In this document: positions 1 to 10,460 of the stretch, one piece after another
Position numbering within the stretch: the first letter of the stretch is position 1
Layout of the letters: every line of letters starts with the position of its first letter
Assembly: GCF_000283155.1 (NCBI RefSeq)
Contig: NW_004454163.1
Location: 25,054,899-25,118,898, forward strand
Origin: Ceratotherium simum simum
Taxonomy: Eukaryota; Chordata; Mammalia; Perissodactyla; Rhinocerotidae
Direction: 5' to 3'
DNA length: 64,000 nt
Notes under the pieces: generated by a model
Told to the model about the DNA's origin: nothing
Database searches by the model: none
What the model saw: only the letters and a program-made list of their open reading frames with translations
Translations under genes and position numbers: made by a program

Positions 1-27
1 ACCGGACACTGTTCTCCGTACTTTATA

Positions 28-175
28 GAAATTAACTCATTAATTCACACACGTAAGTATCACTATTATTCCTATTTTACAGATGAACAAACCAGAGTAC
101 ACAGGTTAGGAAACTTGCCCAACGTTATTCAGCTGGTAAGTGGCAGAGTCTGGATTGTAAAGCTTTTACTTTAAA
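28..175 (-). repeat. MIR SINE fragment (antisense)
   Basis: The stretch reads as the reverse complement of the MIR core: 'attttacagatgaacaaac', then an 'aaacttgcccaacgttattcagctggtaagtggcagagtc' type segment. This is the classic mammalian-wide SINE signature. The copy is heavily diverged and so ancient. Confidence 0.85.
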
Positions 176-224
176 TTTAGGTTATTTGAAAGTGTCACTT
201 GTTCTATGACTTTTGCGTTATAAA

Positions 225-360
225 CATAGCTTTTCTCTTTCACGAGATCTGGCCCTCTGTGGACGTATTCTGCTCTCTAACAGGCTCTTTGGGGTGGTGT
301 CTGTGTCTGATTCATCTTTGTGTCCCCAAAGGGCTAAGCTGATGCCTTGCCCATAGTTTT
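225..360 (+). repeat. Possible L2 3'-end fragment
   Basis: A segment resembling 'tctgattcatctttgtgtcccc' followed by 'ctaagctgatgccttgccc' parallels the L2 3' end (tgtatccccagcgcctagcacagtgcctggcacatag). The match is weak and short, and the characteristic aataaatgtttgttgaatg tail is missing. Confidence 0.4.
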
Positions 361-815
361 ACTAACTATAACAAATCTTACTTTCTTTTATATCAAATGA
401 AAATGTGCTCTACATTCAGAAAATCTGGCCATGCACAATGTTTTGTAACCCCCACCAGGGATATGGTGTCCACAGTTTCCACTAAGTCTCTGAGTGGGTT
501 GAAATACCTGGTCAATGTAGGCCATCTGAGAGAGGGAGCAAGGAAGTCTTCTAAGGTCTGTGCAAGGGGTCTGGACAGCACACCCCAGAAAGGAATGAAG
601 GAACAGAACGTGGTGCCTTGAATTACGTGGAGCGGTAACTTTTCCTCGTGTTTCCCATCATGCCTCCACCCACGCAAACCAAGGAAGCAAGCCCCCTCCT
701 GAAAGTCTTACTGTGGAAAACCAAACTTCAGATTCAGTAAAAGCAAGGAAAGAGAAAGAAAATGTAGACAACAGGAAGACCAGGTAAGTTATTTAAAACT
801 TATAGAAGTCATGCA
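361..815. other. Unassigned DNA, no gene recognised
   Basis: Short open frames exist on both strands (393-677 minus, 397-621 plus) but overlap each other and resemble no family I know. A consensus-like donor (CAG|gtaagt) sits at 781-789. Such nine-base matches are expected by chance in a window of this size, so I do not call an exon. Confidence 0.5.
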
Positions 816-819
816 GAAG

Positions 820-1180
820 TTAATTTTTTTCAATGTAATTTTTATTTTGGAAGAATTTTAGATTTACAGGAAAGTGGCAAAAATAGTATAGGGAGTTCTT
901 GTATACTTTCCACCCAGTTTCTCCTAATGCTGAAATATTAACATAACCGTGGTACATTTGACAAAGCTAAGATATGAACATTGTTGTAGTACTCTGAACT
1001 AGACTACAGACTTTATTTGGATTTTCCCAGTTTTTCCACTAATATCCTTTTCTTTTCCCTGGTCTTATATGGGAAACTAGTCTGCACATAGTCATCTTGT
1101 CTTCTAGTCTTCTCTAATCTGTGACAGCTTCTCTATCTTTCCTTGTTTTTCATTATCAGTTAACTTTTAAGAGGAAAAGG
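820..1180. repeat. LINE-1 (L1M-type) 3'UTR-like fragment
   Basis: The run 'gaattttagatttacagg', 'ttctcctaatgctgaaatattaac', 'agactttatttggattttccc' and 'tctaatctgtgacagcttctc' matches the order of motifs in a common old mammalian LINE-1 untranslated region. Orientation relative to the element is not certain from memory, so no strand is given. Confidence 0.6.
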
Positions 1181-1224
1181 AGTTCTTTATATGTATCAAA
1201 ATATTATGTGTGTGTATGTGTGTG

Positions 1225-1535
1225 TTTACACAGAACGGTCAGTGAAGTTTCTCTGGAGGTAACACTTGAGCAGAGACCTAAATTTAAATGATAAGGAGAA
1301 TCAAGGGATGAAAAAGTCTTAGGAAAGAGATTCCAGGTAGGGAGAGTAGCACATACAAAGGTCCTGAGTCAGGAAGGCAGGAAAAAGTTTGCTGTGTTCA
1401 AGGAGTCAGGGAAAGCCAGCATGGTTGGAGTGGGATGGCCAGAGGAGGCACGTTGGGGAAGAGATCAAAGAGATCCAGGAGGTAGGCTAGGACCAGGTTC
1501 TGCAGGGCTTGAAGGCCATGGTTGTAAATGCAATA
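1225..1535 (-). repeat. L2 LINE fragment (antisense)
   Basis: Motifs 'ggaggtaacacttgagcagag', 'agagattccaggtagggagag', 'acaaaggtcctgagtcagg' and 'ggcttgaaggccatgg' follow the antisense order of the L2 ORF2 C-terminal region. The open frames at 1394-1612 and 1398-1589 are by-products of this repeat. Confidence 0.75.
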
Positions 1536-2530
1536 TCTTTCCTGGAAAAATTCCTTTGTGTCTTCACAACACAAAACATAATTCTCCAAAAATCAGCTCT
1601 AGGTGGAATTAAGCTGTGACCACTCATATCCGGACAGGATTTCTCTGACCATCAGAATCAATCCACGTTCGTTCTTCAGAGGGCAGGCAGATATCCAACT
1701 ATTCTCTGAGATAGTCCAATAATACCTGTTTTTCCATGTGAGGTCCTGGCAGAATAAGCTAAAAGGAGTTGCCAATATTTCTGACTATCTAGGTGCTCGA
1801 TGATCCATTAGTTATAGGATCTTTCCTTCCCCCTGAAAACTATTACCCTAGCTTAATCTACCCCCACTCCCACTGCTCTGTCAATCAAATCTAGGCAAGT
1901 TGCCAAATATGACATTAAAATGAATCATATAATTATTTTGATGGTCTGAAGGAAAAATTATATCTCTTATAAGACGAGAGCAAGAAAGTATATATCCTCA
2001 GATTGTTTATTTTCTCTTCAAATTCCCTTCCTTAAAGTTGTTTGTGCCATCTCTTGATTTTCTGCTATTGAGCTAAATAGTTTGTGATCTGAACACCTCT
2101 CCAATCACTGGACCCTTGGCTTATAGAAAATAACCAAGAAAAAAAGAGTGGTTTGTGAACCCCCAATGTTGCCCCTTCTGCAAAAAGCTGCCGTATATAT
2201 AAAATTGGAGAGTTTCAAAAGCAATAAGTAAAACTTCAGCCACCTCTTCAATAGAGCTCTTCAAATCTCTATCATCCACAAAAATAAAGTGTATAAATTG
2301 AAATTGATTTCTGTAAAGCCTTCATAAAAATAAATCTAAACATTTGGAAGCATCTGTTGGATGGCTCAGGAATTTTATTTTTATTATGTTTGAATGAGTC
2401 CAGCTTTGAAAATCTGGGACCAATTAAATCTGACAATGTACAAAATCAATCAAATGTATAGATATACACAATAAGAAGAGACTCTCATAATGGTGGTTCT
2501 CATGTTGATCGTATCCAACACCAACCTTCA
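1536..2530. other. Unassigned AT-rich DNA
   Basis: I see no gene, no recognisable repeat family and no notable structure here. It may contain transposon remnants too diverged to name by eye. Confidence 0.5.
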
Positions 2531-2533
2531 ACT

Positions 2534-2790
2534 GTGTAGTGTAGTGGGTATGACCGTGGGTTTTGGAGATACGTAGTGGTGGTTTTAAGTCTTGGATCTG
2601 CCACTTACTAGCTCTGTGACCTTGACAAGTTACCAGAACATTTCTAATCTTCAGTTTATAGAACTTTAAAATGGAGATAATATTTCTTCTATCTAGAATG
2701 ATTTTAAATGAGATAATTTACATTAAGGGCTTAACATAAAGCCTTACTCACTCAATAAAAGTTAACTATTAATATAATTATTATTGTTAA
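2534..2790 (+). repeat. MIR SINE, nearly full length
   Basis: Motifs appear in sense order: 'gtgtagtgtagtgggtatga', 'tctgccacttactagctctgtgacctt', 'aatggagataata', 'aatgagataatttacattaagggcttaacataaagcc', 'tcaataaaagtta'. Old and diverged but almost end to end. The following bases to about 2885 loosely resemble an antisense L2 end. Confidence 0.85.
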
Positions 2791-2889
2791 TAAGATCAAA
2801 TATTTATTACCCTTATTATGTGCAGTGCAGTATTCCAAGCACAAAAAGGAATTCAACATGGTTTCTTTTTGGAGAACTGGAGACTACTC

Positions 2890-4220
2890 ACATGGAAGGT
2901 TAACTATCAATAGAAGATTTAAGAACAAAAATAAAAGGAATTTAGAAATAAAGTAAATGATTAATTGTCAAAGAACCATACAGTCAAAAAGAAAACATCT
3001 GAAAGCGAAGATGTACAGGATTCAAAAAGGCTAGAAGGAAAGGAAAAGTATTCTATTATTGTGTATAGAGATTACACAGTAGCAAATTATGTATTAAAGA
3101 TTGCATCAATAGAAAACTTAGTTGTTGGTAAATGAATATAGTTAATAAAAGTAAGATATTGACATGAAAATAATCTGGAGATGGTTAACAGTTAACTAGA
3201 TTAATTAATGTCAATTAAACATACTGAATTCATTAAAGCATTTACATAAATCGGAACTTTTCTTTTCATGAGAAGTTCTTGTAATGGGTAGGAATGTTTT
3301 TGTTAGATTTTGATTGCAGCTTTTACTCAGCAACTCTGATCTTGTTGAGCAATTGTGATAAGGCCAGCTGCATCCAAAATGAGCATGTATCAGTATTGTC
3401 ACACCTTTAGGTCTATCACCCTACAAAACCCTTGTCAGTTTAGTTTAATTGCAAATTCCCCAGAGAGCCTCCTCTAATGACCCATTTACATTAAAGCTTT
3501 TAAATTAGATTTCAATCTTAATTTCACTTGAAATGTTACCCTGGAGTAATCATTCCATTATAAATCATTTTATTTGATTTTATGGAATTGCTCAATTACA
3601 AGAGAAGTATTGAAATAAAGTGCAGCTATATTGAGAAGAGCAGGGAGACAAAAGCAGAGTCTGTTTGACTTTGGGAAAATGTTATCAGTCAGGGCAAAAC
3701 TTAGTCATTTATAAGCCACACAATGTCTTACAGTACTGAACTGTGGTATATTTTGTACCAGAGATAATTGGAGTACTGTGACAGTTTGAATGGATATTAA
3801 GGCTTTAAACTAGGGAAGGAAGCATGGGAAAATGCCAAGACCATTCCAGACCAAGGTAGGATGCTTATTTCCTTCTGGAGAAATTGCAGACCCCAAGAGA
3901 CCATCTTTAATGACGGAGTGGCATTTCAGAAATTGCCTTCTTCTTTAAATCTGTATTCCATTTAGATATGTATGTGCTATTACATCTCCTTAGGTTGACA
4001 GCTCCTCACCCTGAATAAAATAAAATATGTTTTATTTAGGTTTCACTCTATACCTGGCAACTTTCCTATATGCTCAATGTGAAAACTTTCTGACAGTGTC
4101 TTTTTAACCTACTTTGGGATAGGTCAGGATGCTTTTTATTATTTAGAAATAAGCCACATTACATTCTTTGGTTAAGAAATCTAGGGAGGAAGACATGGAA
4201 GATAGACAGGACTTTTGTGC
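2890..4220. other. Unassigned AT-rich DNA
   Basis: No gene or named repeat seen. The part around 3420-3640 has low-redundancy AT-rich sequence with several homeodomain-like TAAT cores and no transposon signature, which is the texture of some conserved non-coding elements. That is an impression only; only a cross-species alignment can show constraint. Confidence 0.4.
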
Positions 4221-4224
4221 TGAT

Positions 4225-4400
4225 AAGCAGCAAGTCTTAGAATTGGAAGGGACTGTAGATACTAGTTTTACCTCCAAATTCTACAAAAGGAGGCACTGAA
4301 GCTTAAAGTTAAGTGACTTGCTTCCTTTGGGCCCAGCCTCAATTCTAGTTACTAGCAGAGCAGGAACTACTAACTAGGAACTTCAACACACCTCCTCTCT
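4225..4400 (-). repeat. MIR-like SINE fragment (antisense)
   Basis: 'ttagaattggaagggactgtagat' followed by 'aaaggaggcactgaagctta' and 'agttaagtgacttgc' matches a MIR-related antisense layout (aaggaccttagagatc ... gaggaaactgaggcc ... aagtgacttgcc). The subfamily cannot be told by eye. Confidence 0.55.
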
Positions 4401-4638
4401 ATCATGTCAATATTTCACTCTCTAGAAATACAGACTTTAAAAACTTCGGGAGTCTATTTCCATTCTCTGTAAAGAAATGAGATGATGATTATAAACATCA
4501 ACTAACTAACTATATGTCAGTCACTGTCATAGGACACAGATTCCATCACTTGTCTTTTCTTTATCAGATTTTCTGTGTGGCCTAGTACCTGGTCAGTTTT
4601 TATGAATGTGTTGCATGTACTTAAAAATGTATATTTTC

Positions 4639-4875
4639 GGGGGCTGGCCCAGTGGTGTAGCAGTTGAGTTCATGTGCTTGGCTTTGGCAGCCCGGGGTTC
4701 ACAGGTTCTGATCCGGGGTGCGGACTTACACACCGCTTATCAAGCCATGCTGTGGCGGCATCCCATGTAAAGTAGAGGAAGATGGGCACAGATGTTAGCC
4801 CAGGGCCAATCTTCCTCAGCAAAAAGAAGAGCATTGGCAACAGATGTTAGCTCAGGGCTAATCTTCCTCACCAAA
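4639..4875 (+). mobile_element. ERE SINE, full length, with 16-bp target-site duplication
   Basis: The body starts GGGGGCTGGCCCAGTGGTGTAG (tRNA-derived 5' head with the A-box region) and carries the B-box-like ggttctgatccgggg. It ends with two copies of the antisense module of 'gagctaacatctg' (gatgttagcccagggccaatcttcctc and gatgttagctcagggctaatcttcctc) and a short A tail. The 16-bp duplication aaaaatgtatattttc lies at 4623-4638 and 4876-4891, so the boundaries are exact. It has no coding capacity and depended on LINE-1 machinery to move. Short frames across it (4740-4931, 4792-5076) are artefacts. ERE elements are known from perissodactyls, and this is the main taxonomic clue. Confidence 0.95.
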
Positions 4876-4918
4876 AAAAATGTATATTTTCTATTTGCTG
4901 GGTGCAGGGTTCTATATA

Positions 4919-5040
4919 TTCTTTCATTCATTCATTCATTCATTCATTCCTTCAGGAAATATTTAGTATCTAATATGTGCCAACCACTCTTCTGGCAACG
5001 GGGATATAACAATGAACAAGAAAACAAGAAATCCATGACT
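4919..5040 (-). repeat. L2 LINE 3' end (antisense) with (TTCA)n
   Basis: An (attc)n run at about 4921-4949 leads into 'aggaaatatttagtatctaatatgtgcc', 'ggggatataacaatgaacaag', the reverse complement of the L2 3' terminus whose short tetranucleotide tail is TGAA-type. Confidence 0.8.
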
Positions 5041-5959
5041 TTTTTTAGCTTGTTAATTGTTATTAAAACTTTCTAAAGTCTTACTAATTCTTGGTTTGAT
5101 TGAGAACACAGTTTCTGAGAGACGTATGTTGAAATTGTAATATGATTATGGATATATCATTTTCTGCTTAGAATTCTATCAGTTTTTGCTTTAATTCTTT
5201 AGGTTAAGGTTTTTGTTGTTTTTTGTTTTTACAAATGCAATGATGAAATTCTGTGTGTGTGTGAGTGAAGGCTAAGGTTTTAAATGAAGACAAACGTGAT
5301 TATTAGAGTTCGATGGTGAACTGTTATCTTTTACTTTTAAGAGTGTCCCTGTGTTGGCACTTTTTTGCCATAATTATATTTCGTCTGATATCAATTATTT
5401 TTAGAACAGTTTCCTTTTGACTCATGTGAAATATCTTTTCGTCATCTTTTATTTTCAAATTGTGTTGTTTTATTTCAAAAATATTTCTTTTAGACAACAT
5501 ACAACTATTTTTTTTTGCTTTTGTATTTTAATTCGAACTCGTAAACACAGCAATTCACCAGTCTCATTTTGTTCTGTTAACCCTCTACTTTCCACACCCA
5601 TTTTCCTTCTCTAATCTGTGTTTAGTTTTCTTTAGGCCTGGTGCACACATATTGTCTTGGATCTATTTCTTCTAGTAGCTTCTCATAAGGGGTAAGCTAT
5701 TTGATACTTTATGAATTTGAAAATATCTTTATTTTAACTTCATGTTGGATTGACTGGCTGGGTATAGAAATCATTTTTCTTTTAAATTTTGAAATGCTCC
5801 ACTGTCTTCTGGCTTCCAGTATTATTCCTGAAAATCTCATGCCATCTGACTCCTAATGCTTTGTATTCAATGATTTCTTTTCATCTTTTTAGAAGATATT
5901 AGTATTGTGAAGTGTCTTGGTGCACGTCATTATCTTTTTTTCTACCTCTAGGACTTTAT

Positions 5960-6094
5960 NNNNNNNNNNNNNNNNNNNNNNNNNNNNNNNNNNNNNNNNN
6001 NNNNNNNNNNNNNNNNNNNNNNNNNNNNNNNNNNNNNNNNNNNNNNNNNNNNNNNNNNNNNNNNNNNNNNNNNNNNNNNNNNNNNNNNNNNNNN
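5960..6094. other. Assembly gap (135 N)
   Basis: Unknown bases. The gap directly abuts the 5' half of a CpG-rich ERE. 135 hidden bases plus 111 visible ones is close to one full-length ERE, so the hidden sequence is probably the 3' half of that SINE. Confidence 0.95.
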
Positions 6095-6205
6095 GGCTTG
6101 CCAAGCGGTGCGTCGGTGCGCGCCTGGGATCCGAACGGGTGAACCCCGGGCTGCTGCAGCGGATCATGTGCACCCAACTGCTTGTGCCACGGGGCCGGCC
6201 CCCCC
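6095..6205 (-). mobile_element. ERE SINE 5' half (antisense), truncated by the gap
   Basis: Reads as the reverse complement of the ERE head: 'gccaagcggtgcg', 'gggatccgaacgggtgaac', 'ccccgggctgctgcagcgg', ending 'cacggggccggcccc'. Many CpGs are intact, unlike the other ERE copies here, suggesting a younger insertion. It sits inside the old LINE-1-like block. The target-site duplication cannot be read because one end lies in the gap. Confidence 0.9.
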
Positions 6206-7238
6206 ATTTTTAATTTTCAAAGCTCTTTCAAGTTCTCCATTCGTTTTTGAAATACAGCATCCTATTGTTGTTTCCTGTGTGCATTGTCTTCTTTTATCAT
6301 ATCAAGTGAACTAATATTAGTTTTTTGATCTTTTCTCATGCTTCCTCCATTGTTTTCCTCCAAGTTCCTCTTTCCTGTTTGTTTTGGGTTCTATCTTTCA
6401 TGTTTCAAGCCATCTTCAAACTTCTGGTGATCTTTGGCTATCATTTCCTAGTAAGTGGTGGGCTTCATTGTAGCAGGATTGAAGAGTAGAATAACTTTTT
6501 TGTTGGGGTATAAATAGTAGTATATGTTTATTTTTTTCCCTCTGAGGCTTTTCAGCTTCACAGAAGAATCTTCCAGTCTCCTAGCTGGTAGCTGATGTTC
6601 TGGGAGAAGGATAGAGGGAATGGGGTAGGCATCTTACCATTCAATTTAGTCAATGACTCACTGCCCTCTGCTGAGCCTTGGGTCTCCAAGTCTGAAGACT
6701 TTCAACTTAATCCCTCCCCCCAGCCCCAAACCCGAAATGAATAAATTCCTAATGTGGCAATGGAGTCATTGTCAGGCTGGGGTGGGGTTGTTGGCTATAC
6801 AAACATTTTTAACCATTGCCCCCCGATTTTAGCCCTTGCCTTATTCTCCTTCTACCACATTCCACCACATCAGGTGTTTATATTTCTTGATGCCTTCTAG
6901 ATTTGTACCTGACAAATGAGCTTGCTTTGCATGATACCACACTTTTGCATTTATCTTGTAATTTTCTCCTCTGTGCTGAGTCAATTATCACCATTCTACC
7001 TGTTTCCTATCTTCTAACATTTGTTGACACTTGTTCTCTGTTGAATCTTCTTCTGTTCAATTTGCCTTTAAGAGTTTATATCATTTTATTCCTTTATTTC
7101 AATAAAATTTTGGGAAGGATTAATGCTAAATGCACATGTTCGTTATGCCATATTTAACCACAAGTCCCTTGACTATGTTTTAACAGCTTATTTTTATTGT
7201 TGCAAAGGTCTTAGCCAGAATTTCTAGGAGTTGGGAGT

Positions 7239-7262
7239 GTGGTGTGTGTGTGTGTGGGTGTT
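7239..7262. repeat. Short (GT)n microsatellite
   Basis: About ten GT units with a GGG interruption. Low complexity only. Confidence 0.8.
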
Positions 7263-7319
7263 AGGGTGAGTCCTTCCACATCAATCCAGTTTGGCATATT
7301 TACTCTTTTATCTTTATTT

Positions 7320-7465
7320 CTTATTAAACCCTTCACAGTAGATAGGATCATCTCTGTTTTACAGACAAGGAAACTGAGACTCAGGGTTAATAAGTCACTA
7401 ACTCAAGACAACAAAATCATCTCAAGTTGCAGAGCCAATCTCTGACTCTAAAGCAAATGCATAAT
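7320..7465 (-). repeat. MIR SINE fragment (antisense)
   Basis: 'ttttacagacaaggaaactgagact' followed by 'aataagtcactaactcaagac' and 'gcagagccaatctctgactct' is the standard antisense MIR order. Confidence 0.8.
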
Positions 7466-7917
7466 ATAAACTCTATGGTTGATGAGTAATGATTTAAGAA
7501 GACAACGTGTGTCTATTAATAATAAATCAATTTCACCCAACAATAGTTTGATTTGTGAAGTGTCAGTGTTTATAGTTTACTTATACTAATCTTTCCATCA
7601 TCTTTTATTTGGATTCACACCCAGGGTACTAAGATTTTTATAACAATAGATTTTGCCTTTTTGAATATCAATACAACCATACATTATAGAGGGCAATTTT
7701 TAATAAAGAGACAGTTAAATATGATCTAATTGGTTTACTGTGGCTTGGTTCCATAATCAATCTACATAATGAACAATTAGATGTATCTGATGGAGTAATG
7801 TGGCAGTTTGATAGAGAAGCATGAGTCCAACTAGTTCAGGGAACCCCTTCCACTCGTACGTCCTCATGAAGACAACTGGTAACCTTCGGATACTCACATT
7901 TTCCGTATAGTTTTATA
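7466..7917. other. Unassigned AT-rich DNA
   Basis: No gene or recognisable repeat seen. The segment is not low-complexity and has no obvious transposon motif. Confidence 0.5.
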
Positions 7918-8036
7918 TACCCTCCCTTCTCTTTTCTCTCCTGCCCTCCCCTCCCCTCTTCTCCTGGCTCTTTACCTTTTCTTTCTTTTCTCCTTTCTTT
8001 TTTTCCTTCTTTCTTTCTTCCATTTTTTTTTTTCTT
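7918..8036 (+). repeat. Pyrimidine-rich tract
   Basis: Roughly 120 bases made almost entirely of C and T on the plus strand (ccctcccttctcttttctctcctgccc-like, then ctttcttt runs and a T run). Such tracts can adopt triplex structure. There is no sign of a gene. Confidence 0.85.
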
Positions 8037-8545
8037 GACTGTTCCTCAAAAATTGTGCTCAGGATAGGTAAGTAGGTGTAAATAATTCAGAAACATTTGG
8101 GTCGTTATAAGAACTTGACCACGTGCACTGTGCCTAAATAGCAAATACATGTTTTCTGAGTAAATGGGTAATTGTATATTCATTGGGGCCTTCTACGATA
8201 CACACAACATGTTCTATAGCTTCTGTGGAAATGTGAACAATCCACATGGTAGTTTATTTCATTTCTTCCCTATCTTTTCTTAAGTTATAATTCTTAAAGA
8301 TTATTTACTGACCTAGGCTAAAAATATATACATTAATTAAAAACAAATGAATAAAAATACTGTATTTTGAGTTGGTCAAGGCATCAGGTGCTATACATAC
8401 ATGATCTGAGAAGGTGTCATGACTATAGAGAATGGTGGGGCCTATGGGAAACTGTAACAGGAACTAAAGATTGAAAAACTTACAGAGAGTAAATATATAT
8501 AAAGTACATGACGTGTGCCTATAAGGCTTGTGCACCTGATTCCAA
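8037..8545. other. Unassigned DNA
   Basis: No gene, RNA or named repeat recognised. Confidence 0.5.
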
Positions 8546-8548
8546 TGT

Positions 8549-9435
8549 GTGTGTGTGTGGAGGGGTTCCCCCCCATCCAACAAGCAATTCTCCAACACCA
8601 GCTGGGTGTCCTACTGTTCAACTCGATTCTGACACTATCTACCCAGAGATAGCATAGGTTGAGGGCTCAGTGCCACAAGACTGCCTTCCATTTCAAATGC
8701 CAATTGCAAGCCCAGGTTGTTACCTGTGATTCTGATCAAATGGCTATAAATCAAACGTTCCTGAGACCCCCTCCTTGTGTTGATTAATTAGCTAGAGTGG
8801 TTTACAGGACTTAGGAAACCAGTTTACTCACTAGATTGCCAGTTTCATTACAGAGGATACAATCAACAGCCAGATAAAGACATATATAGGGCGAGGTCCT
8901 GAGCAAAGGAGCTTCTGTCCTCGTGGAGTTTGGTGCCCAGCACAGTGGCAGCGGAAGCATTCTGGTTCCCCAACCTGGAAGCTCTCTCAGTCCCCTTCCT
9001 TTTGGGTTTTTATAGAGGCTTCATTAGATAGGCATGATTAAGTAACTCATTGGCCATTGGCGACTGATTCGACCTCCAGCCCCTTTCACCTCCCTGGAAA
9101 TCAGGAGGTGGGTCTGAAAGTTTCAACTTCTATTCATGGTTGGTTCCCCTGGCAACGAGCCCCATCCTTAGGTGCTTTCCAAATGTCACCTCATTAACAT
9201 AATCCCAGTTGTGGTGGAAAGGGGGTTGTAATGAATAATAAGACACCCCACCCATTTTACCTTCATGGCTCTGAAGGGTTTTCAGGAACTGAGGACAAGG
9301 GACCAAATATTATAACAAAAGATGCTGCCATTGCTCTTGTCGCTCAGGAAATTCCAAGAGTTTTAGGAGCTCTGTGCTGGAAATGGGGATGAAGACCAAA
9401 TACATATCTCTTATTCCAAATCACAATATCACAAC
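8549..9435. mobile_element. ERVL-type solo LTR-like element
   Basis: From 'ggaggggttccccccc' through 'ctagagtggtttacaggactta', 'gggcgaggtcctgagca', 'ggtttttatagaggcttcatta', 'ggccattggcgactgattc', to 'gaaattccaagagttttaggagctctgtgctgg' and 'caaatcacaatatcaca'. I recognise this motif series as an old mammalian ERVL-class LTR (MLT2/MER21-like), but I cannot fix the subfamily or orientation. No internal retroviral coding sequence is attached, so it looks like a solitary LTR. Confidence 0.65.
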
Positions 9436-9544
9436 CTAGTATGAGGGGTCCTGCTAAATGTTGGCCTACAGGAGTATAAGCTCAAGGTTGCCAGATCTGC
9501 TCTTCCCAAAGAAACCAGAAATTCAGGTTTTTCTTGTGAATTCT

Positions 9545-10460
9545 GTCAATTTTTTAAGGTTGAAAAATGTATCAGTTGGATTGTTTAGTTGCAAATAACA
9601 GACACGCCTCAAGCTAGTTTAAGAAACAAAGGAATTTACTAAACAATATACATGCACACAGGCTCCAGGAGACCAGAGAATCAATGCTATGGTCTGAATG
9701 TTTGTGTCCCTCCAAAATTTATACATTGAAATCCTAACCCCTAAGGTGATGGTATTAGGAGGTGGGGCCTTTGGGAGGTGATTAGGTCATGAAGGCAGAG
9801 CCCTCAAGACAGATTACTGCCTTGAGAAAAGAGGCCAGGAAGAGCTCCTTTGTCTCTTCCACCATATGAGGACACAGTGAGAAGTCAGTGGTCTGCAACC
9901 TGGAAGAGGGTTTTCACCAGAACCTGACCATGCTGGTATCCTGATCTGGGACTTCCAGTCTCCAGAACTTGAGAAAAAATTTCTATTGTTTATAAGCCAC
10001 CTAGTCCTGTTGTAGCAGCCTGAAAAGACTAAGACAGTCTTAGAAACTATGCAGCCAACAACAGCATCCAGAACATACTGCAGGGCTAGCCTGGTGAAGA
10101 CCGTACTACAGCTGCCAATGGGCGTAGACACTGAAACTCACACCATCGATGCTGATACTATGCAGGAACTTCTGCCACCACTCTTGTTGCTCTAATCAGA
10201 CAGGATTCTTTGCAGTGCTATTTTTGAAGTGAAGTCTCATTCTAGTGTGTCTAATTGGGAGAACCATACTCTTGCTTCAAGGCAGCCTGGGGGAAAGAGT
10301 ATCTGTCTTCTATCTTGGAGAGATAAGGACTTATAAGGCAGGAAGAAAAAAAAAAAGAGGAGTATTCAAAAGAAATGGGTAACGAAAAAGCATGACAAAT
10401 TTCCACTAAAACAACCAATTCAAATTTAAAAAGATAAACACCATGCTGGCCATCAAAACA
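9545..10460. repeat. Old interspersed repeat, split by a MaLR LTR
   Basis: The left part (about 9545-9684, 'gttgcaaataacagacacgcc', 'ctagtttaagaaacaaaggaatttac') and right part (10037 to about 10460, 'cactgaaactcacaccatcg', 'ctgccaccactcttgttgctc') flank the LTR at 9685-10036 and look like two halves of one older element. The type of repeat is familiar but I cannot name the family. Confidence 0.45.
9685..10036 (+). mobile_element. MaLR solo LTR (MLT1A-like)
   Basis: Begins TGCTATGGTCTGAATGTTTG, continues with 'ggtgatggtattaggaggtgg', 'ttccaccatatgaggacacag', 'cttgatctgg'-like and 'agccacctagtcctgttgtagcagcc', and ends 'aaaagactaagaca'. These are the diagnostic 5', middle and 3' motifs of MLT1A-type LTRs. 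It is nearly complete, moderately diverged and has no internal region. The minus-strand frame at 9814-10131 is incidental. Confidence 0.88.

Larger units (their letters stand above)
5050..7175 (-). repeat. Old LINE-1/HAL1-like block (antisense), fragmented
   Basis: T-rich sequence with antisense LINE-1 landmarks: 'tttcgtctgatatcaattatt' (5' part of ORF2), 'tgaaaatatctttattttaac' with 'ccactgtcttctggcttccag' (inter-ORF/ORF1), and from about 6690 segments resembling an old LINE-1 5' region ('taacatttgttgacacttgttctc', 'caatttgcctttaagagtttatatcattttattcc'). All frames are broken. Interrupted by the ERE and gap at 5960-6205. Subfamily not assignable by eye. Confidence 0.6.

Noticed and set aside
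393..789. Possible exon: overlapping open frames on both strands and a perfect CAG|gtaagt donor at 781-789
   Set aside because: A nine-base donor consensus is expected about once or less by chance in a window this size on two strands. The frames on opposite strands overlap, show no domain, and do not continue to the donor.
5889..6213. Several open frames spanning the first N gap
   Set aside because: Most residues are unknown because of the gap, and the visible ends are LINE-1-like and ERE sequence.
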